From Sarocladium kiliense (Eukaryota > Ascomycota > Sordariomycetes > Hypocreales > Sarocladiaceae), in assembly GCA_030734395.1 (NCBI GenBank), contig JAUZTG010000036.1:310001-374000 (forward strand): a stretch of DNA of 64,000 nt. The letters are read 5' to 3'. Positions 12,013-22,852 of the stretch are shown piece after piece. The notes under the pieces were generated by a model, which ran no database searches, was not told where the DNA came from, and was given only the letters and a program-made list of their open reading frames with translations. Numbering within the stretch: position 1 is the first letter of the stretch; every line of letters begins with the position of its first letter. The position numbers and the translations under genes were made by a program.

Positions 12013-12717
12013 GCGTAGGTGCCTGGTATTTGGTCAAGAAGTTCGTCAGTATCTCTACAGAATATCACAGATAAGCAGGTGCGATTTAGATGTTATTTTT
12101 CGGCTAACGCCCCTGGTATATTGTAAACATGCCCAGAATATCGGACCTTGACCGGTATGATGTCCTCAAGTCTCAAGTTTGGGCGCACTTAGATAAAGAT
12201 GCTTGTTAATGTCCAGGTTTCGTTGCACACTTTCACCTCGTTAGACATCAAGATGTTGCGGGGAACATTAGCTTTGCACCATCAACTACCCAGTAAAAGG
12301 ACAAGTGGTGTTTCCCAGAGGCTTTCCCGAGATCAGACTTCGTGAGAGATCAGTAAGGAATGCACTGGCCAGGATACGCGTCAGACACATGAGTTACAGA
12401 ACACGACAAGTTCGTTGTCATCACTTCTTGCGCGAATAACAGTCAAATCATCAGCTTAGCAGCCATAGTTACCTCTGAATGGGAACTTATACGGCCGTTA
12501 GGGCAGGCTTCGAAGGCAACGATCCTTGCAAGATCATAATGAGGCTAACTGGACTGGTTCGTTCGTCTTCGACTCATCTAACCAATCTGACCCTGTCGGT
12601 TCTAGGGAGCCCCTTCCGAAAGAAGGGATTAGCGTCGAGCTCTGAGATAAAGCACGCGCTGTAGGAAATGATCACTTCCTCCAGCCGTTGAGTCGTGTCG
12701 AGTAGACTGGTGGACAC
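12013..12717. other. Intergenic between convergent P450 and VAO-type oxidase
   Basis: Convergent 3' ends. About 700 bases of ordinary base composition with no domain-bearing ORF; the 61-codon plus-strand ORF at 12479 is not convincing. Confidence 0.4.
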
Positions 12718-14739
12718 TCAAAGGCTTGGCTTGTAGCCGTTCTTATCCACAATTCCAGAACGGAATTTCTGCGGCCAGATACCTGACTTCCCGGGCGATA
12801 AAATACCCTCTGGATCAAGAGTGTCCTTTGATGTTGCTGTGAGCGAATGTATCCACCCACTGCCGATATTGAATGGCTGCTCACCTTGAGAGTCTCAACA
12901 AATTTCCGGTATGCGTAGTCATTAAAATCGAATGCCTGTGCATTGCGATCTACGAGGCGTGTCATTAGCCTTAGGTTGGATCTGTGGCTTCTCGTGCTTG
13001 GCTTACCCATTTCCAGAATGTGAGTTCGATACGCTGCAAACTTTCTCTTCCTGGCTCCTTCATGGAACCTCCGAGTAATCGTGTCGAGCGCCCTCCGATG
13101 TCTTTCGTTGGCCTTGTCAAGTGTTGTGAGATAGATGAAAATAACACTCCGCTCTTGAAGGAAGAAGTCGCAGAACAAATCGAAGCCTTCTGCCTCGCAG
13201 ATCTCCCGAGAGGTCTGCACCCAGTCCAGAACCGTCGAGCCGACCGCTGGCATGATAGGAGCAAAGTCCCTGTGTGCAGGAATGCTGCCGCTGTCATCCA
13301 GGGGAAGGTTAAATTTCAGCACCTCCATAGCCTGGAAACCGGGTTTGTTGATGAATAGCTCGGGGTCACCCTGTGCGAGCCCTTGCCCGCCGCTGTGCAA
13401 CTCAAAGCTCTTGCCCGAGTAAAGATTAGCAGTCAAGCACCCCGTTGGTGCCTTTTCTGCGACGATCTTCTTGACTTCTTCGAAGTGAGCCTTGATAACG
13501 TCCTCGGGGCCGTAAAGACCAAAGTGCGTCGTCCAAAACCCAATGCCAAGCTTGTCCATCAGTTCTTTAAGGCGCCAATCTGGTATCGGACCGTCACCCT
13601 CCCATACTTCCGCACGCTTGAACAGCATGGCAATGGACTCAGATGCGCTCGCGCCCCAGGTTGTCGAGTCAATGACACCGTTGCGGCGCAGCGGACCGAG
13701 GACGTCTACGATTGTCTTGATGTCGTCCCTTTCCGGCATCTGTAGCTTGCAAGCCATGTAGGACTGCGGTCGCGGAGTGAGCCATAGGCCCATTTTCGTC
13801 ACGATTCCAAGGTTGCTTTGTATGAAAAGACCTTCAACAGATGGGCCGAAACTATGCTTGGACACGTGAGCGGAGTCAGAGTCATTGATCGCGAACTGTC
13901 CAGTGCGGATGAGCTGGCCATTGGCAAGGAGAACCTCCAAGCCAGCAATGTGATGATGATGGATGCCTGTCGGGAGGAAGCCCATTCCGCGGTCAAGGGT
14001 CTGAATTCGAGTCTAATTAGCTTTGAACCTATGAATATCGGGGTGGTAGGGACTCCTCACATTGCCTATAACACTCCCCCATGGCAGGGACGGGCCGCTG
14101 GGCCACACTTTAAGGTCATTTTTGACACAATGATCGAAAATGTCCTGAAAGCTTACACCCGGCTCCACGACAGCATAGCAAAGCTGATCATCGACTTTGA
14201 TAATTTTGTCCAACTTCTGGAGATCCAGCGCGACGGAACCATTGACAAGCGGTGCCGGCCCGCCATAACTAAGAGATTGTCAGCTACTATGCCGTGTCTA
14301 CACGTTCCAACGGCTTACCCGAAGTTCTTTCCCTGGGAAATGGTCCACAAGGGAATTTTGTGCACATTTGCAATCCGCAGAACAGCCCTAATTTCGTCTA
14401 TAGAACGTGGCCTTGGTGCTGTATCAGTGGCTAGGTTTCGTATGGCGGTACATGTCACCATACTTACAACACAGCTGCGCTGGGAACTCGTCGCTGACCT
14501 TCAACCTCCCAAAACTCAAAAGGGTCCACATAGTCTCGAAGCCCCTCGCCGATGAATACCCTATCCGGTCCCACGTTTTCGACAAGTTCGCCGATGACGC
14601 GATCAAACTGCACCTGGTCAAGACCCGGAGGCAAGGCTGGCTGTAGAGGCTGGAGCAGAGAGCTGTCAAATATTTTTCGATGCTTCTGGCTTGCTTCCGG
14701 GAAGTCAGCATATCGTGGCTGAAGTTGGGTAGATGCCAT
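12718..14739 (-). CDS. Vanillyl-alcohol-oxidase-type FAD oxidoreductase
   Basis: FAD-dependent oxidase of the VAO/eugenol-oxidase/4-cresol-dehydrogenase family, which oxidises para-substituted phenols at the benzylic carbon. The PCMH-type FAD domain shows WTISQGKNFG|YGGPAPLVNGS, YAVVEPGVSFQDI, SLPWGSVIGN and DRGMGFLPTG, followed by GLEVLLANGQLIRTG and IQSNLGIVTKMG. The C-terminal cap has PAHRDFAPIMP, where a covalent-FAD His is expected, AAYRTH (Tyr-Arg substrate pair) and the ending DPEGILSPGKSGIWP. Introns lie near 14420-14480, 14265-14312, 13998-14063, 12950-13010 and 12814-12884. After the last one the real stop is at 12718, not at 12672 as in the unspliced frame. Start at 14739 (MASTQLQP). 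It would supply aldehydes to a dehydrogenase such as the one at 3101. Confidence 0.92.
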
Positions 14740-15621
14740 GTTATAACAACTTAGGGTGATTATGTGGTGGCCAATGTAAGCTGGAGGTTTGAGATGTTAC
14801 TTTGGGGGTAGGCCAAGATGTCCTGGATGATATATGTTTGAAAACATGTTTTATTGCTGTATCCCTTGCCCATTGGCCACGGATCTCACATTCGGTCCGG
14901 GGATGCCGTCGTTCTCCCTCATCCCCACCTCATCCCCACCCCGGCGGGCATAGTGGCTTCGCTTTTGATATCCCAGGATGTAACTCTACAGAAAGGAATA
15001 GTCGATAGATTGTTTTGTAAGAATGTAGCAAGTTCAAACTTAAGTCGGGCCAGCATATCATGCTATTGAAGTGCTATATCCAAACCTAACCTCTACCTCT
15101 TACTCGCCCTTGCTGACCTGTTACCAGATTGACAACCCCGCGCAGAGCCGGACTAGGATCAGGAGGAGAAGAGAGTAGAGTTTTTTATACCGTGCCACCG
15201 ACGTTGCCACCCATACATCCAGGAGGTAACGTGAACCGTCTTCTCCAGGATCTGAGTGGCACCCCACAGGGTCTTCACTGCCCCTAGTCGCCACACTTAC
15301 TCACCACTAAGTGATTGAAGATGCATGCAGAGTATGATCAGTATTACTGGTCCGTTTCTCGTCTGCTACAAATCAAATGGAAGTAAGCTTGGCTGGGCAT
15401 TTGACAACATTGAAGCTCCCAAGCGAAGCTGCAAAGCGCACCTGAGCATGTCATTTTCATCATCTAGTCTACGCAAGGACCTTCACCACAAGTTACTGGA
15501 GAGGAGCACATAGTAAGAGACTTGTCCTAGGCAACTCAAATGATCACAAATTGTTCTTCAATTTCTATGTGACGGCACAAAAGTAGTGTCATGTCATGTG
15601 AGATTCGCTTGCTGTATCCTC
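14740..15621. promoter_or_regulatory. Promoter region of the VAO-type oxidase
   Basis: About 880 bases between the oxidase start and the stop of the next P450. It contains two direct copies of CATCCCCACC at 14920-14929 and 14931-14940, followed by CCGGCGGG. This is the same C-rich core seen at 9987, 17849 and, on the other strand, 4921. No gene seen. Confidence 0.4.
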
Positions 15622-17374
15622 TCAAGCCTTTGTTTCTCGGACCCTGAACCGGCCTTTGTAATGGGGATAAACAAACCACGCACATGCATTGTCCATCACC
15701 TGACCTGGATGCTCAAGCACGAGATCGAAGTTTCGAACAATCTGAGGCACCACCTTCGTCAGTTCCAACAAGCTGATGTTTCTGCCGATACAGGTTCGAG
15801 ATCCAGCTCCAAACTATCATAGCGGTTAGCTTATAGATCAACTTGAATCAGTGAGCGTGCATTACCGCAAACATCATAGATTCCATGATGCTGGTCTTCT
15901 CATCTCCGAGCCAGCGCTCTGGCCGGAAGACTTCGGGATCTGGTCCGTAGATGTCCTTACTGTAATGTAGAACCCATGCATTTGCGCCAACCTCGGTCTA
16001 GACATCCGTTAGCAGAGGCAGAATGTATATGAGTAATGACATACCCCCTCAGGAAAGAAGTAACCCGATAGTTCCATGCCACCTCTGGGCACAATACGAG
16101 CTAGGATCGTTCCTACTGCTGGATGAAGCCGTAGTGTCTCTTTTATAACAGCCTGCAGGTAGCTTAAGTGCTGAGCCTCCTGAAAGGTAATAGGATCGGA
16201 GACACTGCCTTCTGTAGCTTTTGTGTCGATTTCTTGGCGCAGCTTTTCTAGTTTATCAGGGTTAGAGAACAGATAAAAAAGAACAGAGCTTAATGAGACT
16301 GCGGTAGTGTCTGAACCGGCCCCGATATTACTACCACAAGCATCGAGAATGTTTGGCAACTTTAGACGCCCTTCGGATTCCATATCGAGAACTTTCTTGA
16401 GAAAAGTATCGTACTTCTTGGTATCCTTGATCGTCGAGTGGGCATTTGCCTCACGGGCTTTGTTGATCTGAGTCATAGTATAGGTGACTAACACGGAGCT
16501 GCTTGACTTTTTGCCCAGGGCCGTACTCAAACCAATAACCCATGGGATGAGGCTGGGGATGACGCCCATAAAAGCCAGAAAGTCGTTGGCCTCTCGGATA
16601 CCCGGGATCATTCCTGTAGTATCACCCTCGTTCTCCATCATGTTGAAGCTCTTGTTGAACTTGATCATATTAGTTACTCCAGATTCCCATGGGTATTAGC
16701 TTATAGAACTTACAGTTATTTCACCAATAACATCAAAGGCATAATACTGCATGAAATGCGGTATATCAATGAGACGTTCTTCCTCGGCAAACTGATATAG
16801 CTTCCGGATGCAAATCCTCGTCATATCATCGACGGCAGGTTCATATGATACCATAGATGACATGGTATATAGAGGTGAGATTTTTCTTCGTCTCTCCTTA
16901 TGTCGATTATTATCCTGGATAGGAAAGATGTTTTGCTCCTCGGGGTTAGGGTTAAGTAACGGCTTATAATAATCGCTCTTAGTGAATTTTCCCCCTAGCT
17001 CGTAGATCGCCTTGACATCTTTCGGCTGGCTGACGCTGTACCGATTCGGCCCGACTCGGACTACAGGTCCTGATTGAATCACCATTAGTCGAATCGCTAG
17101 AGAACATAAGGGGTTACACACCGTATTTCTTATGCAGGCGTATGTATTCCAGATGTGAATGACCCTTGATTACCATTCGGTACTCCCACCACCGTGTGAC
17201 CCGAGCCAATAATGGGCCTGGAATTTTCCTCAAAGGTGAGAAGAAAAGACTATGAGCCAGTGGGACAAGGTAATAGAGAACAACAATAATAGCACAGGTA
17301 ACTAGAAACCCAATACCAACATCCTTACCACGTTGGAGGAGGAAGGAGCTAACGAAATCTCGTAAGGATGCCAT
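15622..17374 (-). CDS. Cytochrome P450 monooxygenase (pisatin-demethylase-like)
   Basis: Microsomal P450. The N-terminal membrane segment is VGIGFLVTCAIIVVLYYLVPLA, followed by SPLRKIPGP. Complete motif set: I-helix IGAGSDTTAVSLS with the normal acid-alcohol pair, KETLRLHP (ExxR), FRPERW, and haem loop FGAGSRTCIG. The haem Cys is found only after removing an intron around 15820-15868 that separates MMFA from FGAGSRTC. Other introns are near 17074-17122, 16671-16715 and 15998-16043. The reading ends at 15622 with VREtKA. Start at 17374 (MASLRDFV). The overall look, with no unusual inserts, is that of the CYP57/pisatin-demethylase group, whose known members act on plant phenylpropanoids. An aromatic substrate is therefore reasonable but not shown. 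Confidence 0.92.
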
Positions 17375-18386
17375 GTCTACAGAACATAGGCGTGAAAAGG
17401 ATTGCCGAAAGAATTGTTGCTCATTTGGTTGATGGGATCCTGAGTGGTTTTAATGACAAACTAATCGAGGCCAGTAGAATAGGCATAGCATGACCAGGGT
17501 TGCGACCCAGTGCTGATGGCTCACATGCTGATGGATGTGGGTGGGGTTCATAGCCGGTGGCTCGTTTCAAGGGCTATCCCCAATTACAGACAGTCAGCAT
17601 GCTGTACTCTCAACTCGAAACAACGATGGAGCTTATAGGGCGGCATCCGTCCTGACAGGGCGCAGCCCTTACTACAAGATAGATTCCTCAGTGTTTTAAC
17701 AGTTCCTAATATAGATGCGGCATCTACCTATCTTCGATATCTCACCCATCATCCCATACTCACAATCCTATCCTCGCCTACCTACTAGTTAGAGGCTATG
17801 ACATCCATCCCCACGCGGTAATTCCCCGCCCAGTCTTGCTACCCCGCCAACTCCCCACCCAGCTTGATGTACCAAGCGCGGGGCAATCCAATGCTTATGT
17901 GACTGGCAAGTTTAGGTGGGAAAGCTCATCCAGTCTCCAAGGATTGAGTTGCTATAGTCAAGGACGCAGCTGACTAGAAGCGGTACATCCAGCTCTCATC
18001 TCTCGGGCACATACTCGAGAAGCGGAGAACTCGCATTCCCATCTCAAGCAGACTTAACTTTACCTACTTCAGAGCCTGGACGAATCTGCACAATAACTTC
18101 AGGTATTACTGTGCTGCTTTGTCAGAAGGCGTAGTTGTCATCTCGATAAAATGGTGCTAGCCTGCCGTCAAAATCCTGTAGTTTACGATGTCCCTTCTGT
18201 GTAGAGATCTGACAGGCAGATGAATGACGTACGTTTCGTCTCAGGGATGGTCGACACTCTGATCAGCCTCGACCCTTCCCTGGACTGCAGGCGCACAATA
18301 AAACGGTCGAGCCGTCCTAGGTTCAAACTTGGGTCTTTTAAAACAGTGTTCCAATTAGAATCAGGTTTCTGATCAATGGTCGGGTG
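17375..18386. promoter_or_regulatory. Promoter region of the second P450 with repeated C-rich boxes
   Basis: About 1 kb between the P450 start and the stop of the SnoaL-like gene. It contains AATTCCCCGCCCAGT at 17820-17834 and AACTCCCCACCCAGC at 17849-17863, in the same orientation and 29 bases apart. A CATCCCCACGCGG lies just before them, and GGGTGGGGTT is near 17540. These are the clearest repeated copies of the shared box in the window. No gene seen. Confidence 0.5.
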
Positions 18387-18875
18387 CTAAAACTGTCCGT
18401 TCTTGTGCTTCAGTTCGGATTCCGGAACGACATCCATTACGCTCTCCCAGTGCTCTGCGACCTTGCCATCCTTAACCCGGTAGATATCAATAACATGATT
18501 CCCAGCATCTCCCTCCCACCGCCTAGAATGATGATGCACAATGGCATAGGGATCATCCACAAGTATTCTCTTGATGTCCATCTGAATATGAGGTTTCTCG
18601 GGCCGCGACCAGCTGGTCTCAGCCCACTGTCTCATTGTCCTCGCCATGTCGATAATGGACTCGCGCCCATCACCAACAAAGACGCTATGCTGCTTATAGT
18701 TCTCGTCGACGAGGAGTCGAGTTCGATCGAAATCATAGTACTTAAAGGCGACCAGGTGAAGCTTGATGATTTGCTTGACAATAGAAACTTGCGAAGGGGT
18801 TTGCTGGGGCTGATCTTTGAGGTTGGCCCAAATTTGATCGACTTCCAAAATAAGATCGTCTTCGGTAAGAGCCAT
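18387..18875 (-). CDS. SnoaL-like (NTF2-fold) protein, type 2
   Basis: Small single-exon protein of about 162 residues resembling SnoaL-like polyketide cyclase/aldol-condensation proteins. Signs are KQIIKLHLVAFKYYDFDRTR, the sequence YKQHSVFVGDGRESI (His-rich pocket strand), PHIQMDIKRILVDDPYAIVHHHSRR and the closing VIDIYRVKDGKVAEHWESV. The Met at 18875 (MALTEDD) was chosen because the 31 residues in front of it in the longer ORF (from 18968) are not family-like. It is divergent from the NmrA-type reductase 525 bases away. It differs clearly from the SnoaL-like gene at 5195, so the neighbourhood has two distinct NTF2-fold proteins. Confidence 0.85.
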   Translation of the reverse strand: MALTEDDLILEVDQIWANLKDQPQQTPSQVSIVKQIIKLHLVAFKYYDFDRTRLLVDENYKQHSVFVGDGRESIIDMARTMRQWAETSWSRPEKPHIQMDIKRILVDDPYAIVHHHSRRWEGDAGNHVIDIYRVKDGKVAEHWESVMDVVPESELKHKNGQF

Positions 18876-19400
18876 TGCGACTAGATGAGTAGCCCTGTAG
18901 TTGCGATATTGAATATGATGAATAGAATGGGTAAAATATGTCGGATGATCAAGAACGGAATTGAACATTAGGAGTCTTGAGAACTAAAGTGGAATATATG
19001 AGATGGTGCAACCTATGAGACTTTGTCCTTCGCTCTTCACTGGCCCGGGTTTAGGGAACAACTAGAGAGCCATGGAAGACAGAAGCGCCATTACGTTGAG
19101 TGGGTGACCTAGTCTATCTTCCCACCCAGTTCTGGCGCTTTTGTCCATCCAATCTCCATGCATTCAAGCCAGACGGGATCGCTTAGGTGGCAACTCGCTT
19201 GAGGCGGGGTCAGGCAACCTCATCTCCACCTGGAGACGCTCAGTGGGTGAGGTAGCTAGCTGTCTTAATGACTCTTGTTTTTTTTTCTTTATTGCTTCAA
19301 GTCGCAACTTATGACCAGTGATGCAAAAACACGCTGCACCTTGCAACTACAGTGTTAACTCCGCTATCTGACTTATCACCACCGCCTCCTATTAAGCACG
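18876..19400. promoter_or_regulatory. Divergent promoter between SnoaL-like and NmrA-type genes
   Basis: About 525 bases. TCTTCCCACCCAGT at 19117-19130 is one base off the box seen at 9987 and 17849. CreA-type GCGGGG occurs at 19203-19208. Both genes start from here in opposite directions, which suggests joint control. Confidence 0.45.
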
Positions 19401-20449
19401 ATGTCGCTAAAGCCCGTCAAAAATGTTGTTTTCGTAGGGGTCAGTATAGCAATTTGAGTTTCTTAAGGGTCAGAAGCTAAGTAATCGATTATAGGCAGCT
19501 GGCCAAGCAGGACGTGTTGTGTTCAACTCGTTAGTCCAAGCCAGTCACGGTTCAGACATACAGATCTCCGCCCTTACTCGACAGGATTCCAGTTCGAAAT
19601 TTCCAGGCAGTATCAATGTTATCCGGACCGACTATACGCCGGAGTCGCTGGGAAATGCCCTTGTTGGCCAAGATGTCATCATTTCTATGATAGGAGATGC
19701 AGGCATGCCACTTCAAAAGAACATTATTGATGCAGCCATTACCGCCGGCGTCCAGAGGATCTTCCCCTCTGAATTTGGTTGTCGCACCTATGACGACAAG
19801 GTTGTGTCATTGATGCCGTATTTTCAGCAGAAACGAGATTTGATTGAGCATCTCAAAACGAAGGAAGATTCCATATCTTGGACAGCCTTGATTCCTAATC
19901 CCTTCTTTGACGAGGTAATTCATGACATTGTCGGAGCACGGAGACCTGGCTAACAATAGATAGGCTTTAAAAAATACGTTTCACGGATACGAGCCTCCAA
20001 ACAGCTACTTCCTGCTAGATGGGGGTGATGCGCCGTATGGCACTACAAATCTGCGTACAATTGGTCTCGCCTTATTCAAGATCGTATCAATCCCGGCTCA
20101 TTTCCATGACTCTGTGAACAGATACATCAACATTCATTCCCATATACTCACTCAGAAAGACATTCTTGCAGCAGTAGAAAAGGTGTCAGGGCGGTCATTC
20201 CAGACACATCATGTCAACAGCACTGAGTTGTATGCAGATGCCATGCATCGCTTTCGAAGTAGAGGTCCCTCTGACGAGAAGGATCTGTTTGCTGAGAGAG
20301 ATATCATTCAGTGCATAACGTATGGGAAGGGACAGTTTCTTGGTCTCGGAGATACCAGGGACGAGCATGACTGGACAGACAGGCTGGGACTACCAAATGA
20401 GAGTTTGGAGGAAGATGTCAAGGGGGTGCTTGAAGGCACGCGGCCATGA
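19401..20449 (+). CDS. NmrA-like / isoflavone-reductase-like NAD(P)H-dependent reductase
   Basis: Atypical short-chain dehydrogenase of the NmrA/PCBER-isoflavone-reductase group; fungal members reduce or isomerise aromatic and quinone-like metabolites in the cytosol. Exon 1 (19401-19438) encodes MSLKPVKNVVFVG. A short intron with donor GTCAGT interrupts the dinucleotide-binding loop, which continues AAGQAGRVV, giving G-x-x-G-x-x-G. Further features are VGQDVIISMIGDAG, VQRIFPSEFGCR (family FPSEFG motif), YFQQKRDLIEHL (the K typical of PCBER-like enzymes) and PNPFFDE. The last is joined by a second intron near 19916-19962 to ALKNTFHGYEP. Length is about 310 residues, normal. Neighbours are the SnoaL-like gene upstream and the pogo transposon 520 bases downstream. 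Confidence 0.88.
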
Positions 20450-20970
20450 TGGTTTGAGCACATTCGGGGCCCTTAAATCGAGGAGCACTTCACAGGATCT
20501 GTTTTTGAGCCATCTTAGAGTAAATAAGAGGCCTATGCTTCGCGTCACAGAAAACTTTGGAAGTCGCATCGCCGCTCAACGCTTAGATCAAGCCGCAATG
20601 ATATCATAAATAACCTTTATAGCCCAGTGACCTGAGGATCACCTGAACCGTGACGGACCTTCCATGCCAATGAGGCCGAGGGCCACACCATGCCCCGATA
20701 TGGGGTGGTCGAAATTAGCAGACTGCTAAACGTTTATTCCCTCTCCGACTTGCACTATTGTGAGAAGTGGTGACTGCAGGTTAGGGCATTGCTCTGATAT
20801 ATAGACCTATAAACTTCGCATTCCTCCTAATAAGAATATATATATATATTAAAATAAATAACCCTAAGGCCCAGTTATAGCATTTACCCTGGGTGTTACG
20901 TTTTTAAGCGGTCTTTCTAGTTGGTTATTCAACTCCCGATTTATAATACCGAGTGTGCAAATATGTGGGG
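20450..20970. other. Intergenic 3' of the reductase
   Basis: Region between the reductase stop and the transposon. It holds one copy of a dispersed repeat (20761-20845, listed separately) followed by a TA-rich tract. No gene seen. Confidence 0.4.
20761..20845 (+). repeat. Dispersed ~85-bp repeat, copy 1
   Basis: Reads tgagaagtggtgactgcagg and on, through a TTAGGGCATT core, into TATA-rich sequence. A second copy lies at 32494-32580. The alignment is nearly gap-free over the first 60 bases, and the differences are mainly G here versus A there, as expected when one copy has suffered more RIP. The parent element is not recognised. Confidence 0.6.
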
Positions 20971-20972
20971 TA

Positions 20973-21022
20973 ACGTACATGATAAGCGAGTGACCCAGAC
21001 AAGCGAGTGACCCACTTGCCAC
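20973..21022. repeat. Left terminal inverted repeat of the pogo element
   Basis: 50 bp beginning ACGTACATGATAAGCGAG and ending ACTTGCCAC. It contains two copies of the AAGCGAGTGACCCA unit. It matches the right terminal repeat exactly apart from one missing 17-bp unit. Confidence 0.92.
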
Positions 21023-21049
21023 GCGACCCGTCGCCTTTTACTCTTCACC

Positions 21050-22687
21050 ATGAGTACTATATCAGCCGAGATGCCTACTACTTCAAAAGAAGGCCAGATA
21101 ATCTTGGCCCTCCAAGCTCTTTAAAACGACAAGAATTTAAGCGAACGAAGCGTAGCTAAGATTTACGGGGTTGATTGAAGGACCCTAGGACGCCGGCGCG
21201 TAGGCAAGCCTTCACGACGTGATATCGCGCTTAATTTAAAGAAACTTACTTAATTAGAGGAGGATGTGATAGTTTATTATGTAATTGAACTATCTGAGCG
21301 CGCATTCCCCCCTAGACTGTGTGGTATAGAAGATATAGCCAACTATTTACTCCGCGAACGTGACGCGCTGCCGGTAGGCAAACGCTAGGCCTACAACTTC
21401 GTCAAACGCTAGCCAGAGCTCTGTACACGTTATACGCATAGATACGACTACCAGAGGGCTAAATGCGAGGATCCAAAAGTTATTGCTAAGTGGTTTATAC
21501 TGGTACGGAACACTAAGGCCAAGTACGGTATCCTGGATAACGATGTCTATAACTTTGATGAGACTGGGTTCATGATGGGTGTCATCTTCGCAGGAATGGT
21601 AGTCACGATATTAGATAGCCTTAGCAAGGCGAAATTAGCTCAGCCTGGTAACCGCGAATAGGCAACAGTGATCCAGGGAGTCAATGCCTTCGGCTGGGCC
21701 ATCCCTCCTTTTATTCTCCTAGCAGTGCAATACCACCTCGCTAACTGGTATTCAGAGTGTAACCTTCTGGCCGACTGGCGCATCGCAACCACCGATAATA
21801 GCTGGACTACCAATGCGGTAGGCCTAGATTAGATCAAGCACTTCGACTACCACACAGCACCCCGGGCAAAGGGCAAATACTAGCTGTTGATCCTTGATGG
21901 TCACGAGAGCCACCACTCGACCGAATTCGAGCGCTACTACCAGCAGAACGACATCATCACACTCTGTATACCCGCGCATTCTTCGCACTACCTCCAGCCA
22001 CTTAATGTTAGCTGCTTTGGGCCACTAAAGCAGGCGTATGGTCGCGAGGTTGAGGACTTGATGCGCGCGTATATCAACTACGTGAGCAAGCTCGAGTTCC
22101 TTTATGCATTTCGCGAGGCCTTCTTTGCTTCCATGACGGAGAAAAACATACGAGGCGGCTTTACAGGGGCTGGCATTATGCCATACGACCCAGAGAGGGT
22201 TCTTTCTAAGCTAGATGTTAAGCTTCGCACGCCAACACCTCAGAACTCACGGCCCAGTATAGCACAAACTTGGGTCTTCCAGACGCCGCAGAACCCCCGA
22301 GAAGCAAAGTCGCAGTCATCGCTCATTAAGACTCGCATTTCCAACCATCAAAATAGCTCCCCGACTTCAATACTAGGCGCTATAGATCAACTTACTAAAG
22401 GTACGATGTCTATAATGCACCAAGTGGCTCTTCTCCATGCAGAGGTCTCCTCGCTGCGCAGAGCCAATGAGGGACTGAGCAAGCGCCGGAGAGCCAAAAG
22501 AACACGTGTGCAGCTTGGAGGATCACTTACTGTGCAAGATGCACATCATCTATTAGACCAGAAGGCCATTGGTGGGGAGACAGTGCAAGAAACGCAGCCT
22601 GATGATGCAGGTGCAAAGCAGACTCGCACGAATATTCGGCGCTGTGGTATGTGCGGCAAGGCGGGCTATAATGCACGCACTTGCTAA
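21050..22687 (+). pseudogene. Pogo/Fot1-type transposase, RIP-inactivated
   Basis: One uninterrupted frame of 545 codons without frameshifts. It holds an N-terminal psq-type helix-turn-helix (SKEGQIILALQAL), a CENP-B-type DNA-binding part, and a DDE_1 domain with NFDETGF and LILDGHESHHS. A C-terminal coiled part ends in a CxxC zinc-knuckle-like tail (CGMCGKAGYNARTC). Eight in-frame stops are present (two TAA, one TGA, five TAG), each one transition from Gln, Arg or Trp codons. In the third catalytic block the sequence reads LQPLNVSCFGPLK, where the family has Asp in place of that Asn. The change GAT to AAT is also a G-to-A transition. The protein cannot be made or catalyse transposition. Confidence 0.9.
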
Positions 22688-22783
22688 GAGGCCACAGAAA
22701 CATCTGATTCAGCTATTTCTGATACAATTGTAGTTTGTTCCTAGTGTTATTGCGGTGTATTCGAGGACAGTCGGCATGACATA

Positions 22784-22850
22784 GTGGCAAGTGGGTCACT
22801 CGCTTGTCTGGGTCACTCGCTTGTCTGGGTCACTCGCTTATCATGTACGT
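22784..22850. repeat. Right terminal inverted repeat of the pogo element
   Basis: 67 bp beginning GTGGCAAGTGGGTCACTC and ending TTATCATGTACGT. It contains three copies of the unit (complement GTCTGGGTCACTCGCTT) where the left end has two. The 17-bp length difference equals exactly one unit. Confidence 0.92.
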
Positions 22851-22852
22851 TA

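Larger units (their letters stand above)
20973..22850 (+). mobile_element. Pogo/Fot1-type DNA transposon, full-length but inactivated
   Basis: A complete 1878-bp Tc1/mariner-superfamily element. It is flanked by TA on both sides (20971-20972 and 22851-22852), the expected target-site duplication. The ends are inverted repeats, 50 bp on the left and 67 bp on the right. They are built from a 17-bp unit (AAGCGAGTGACCCAGAC) in different copy number. One long transposase frame (21050-22687) fills the interior but carries eight in-frame stops. It sits between the NmrA-type reductase and the FAD monooxygenase and splits the cluster without breaking a gene. Confidence 0.93.
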
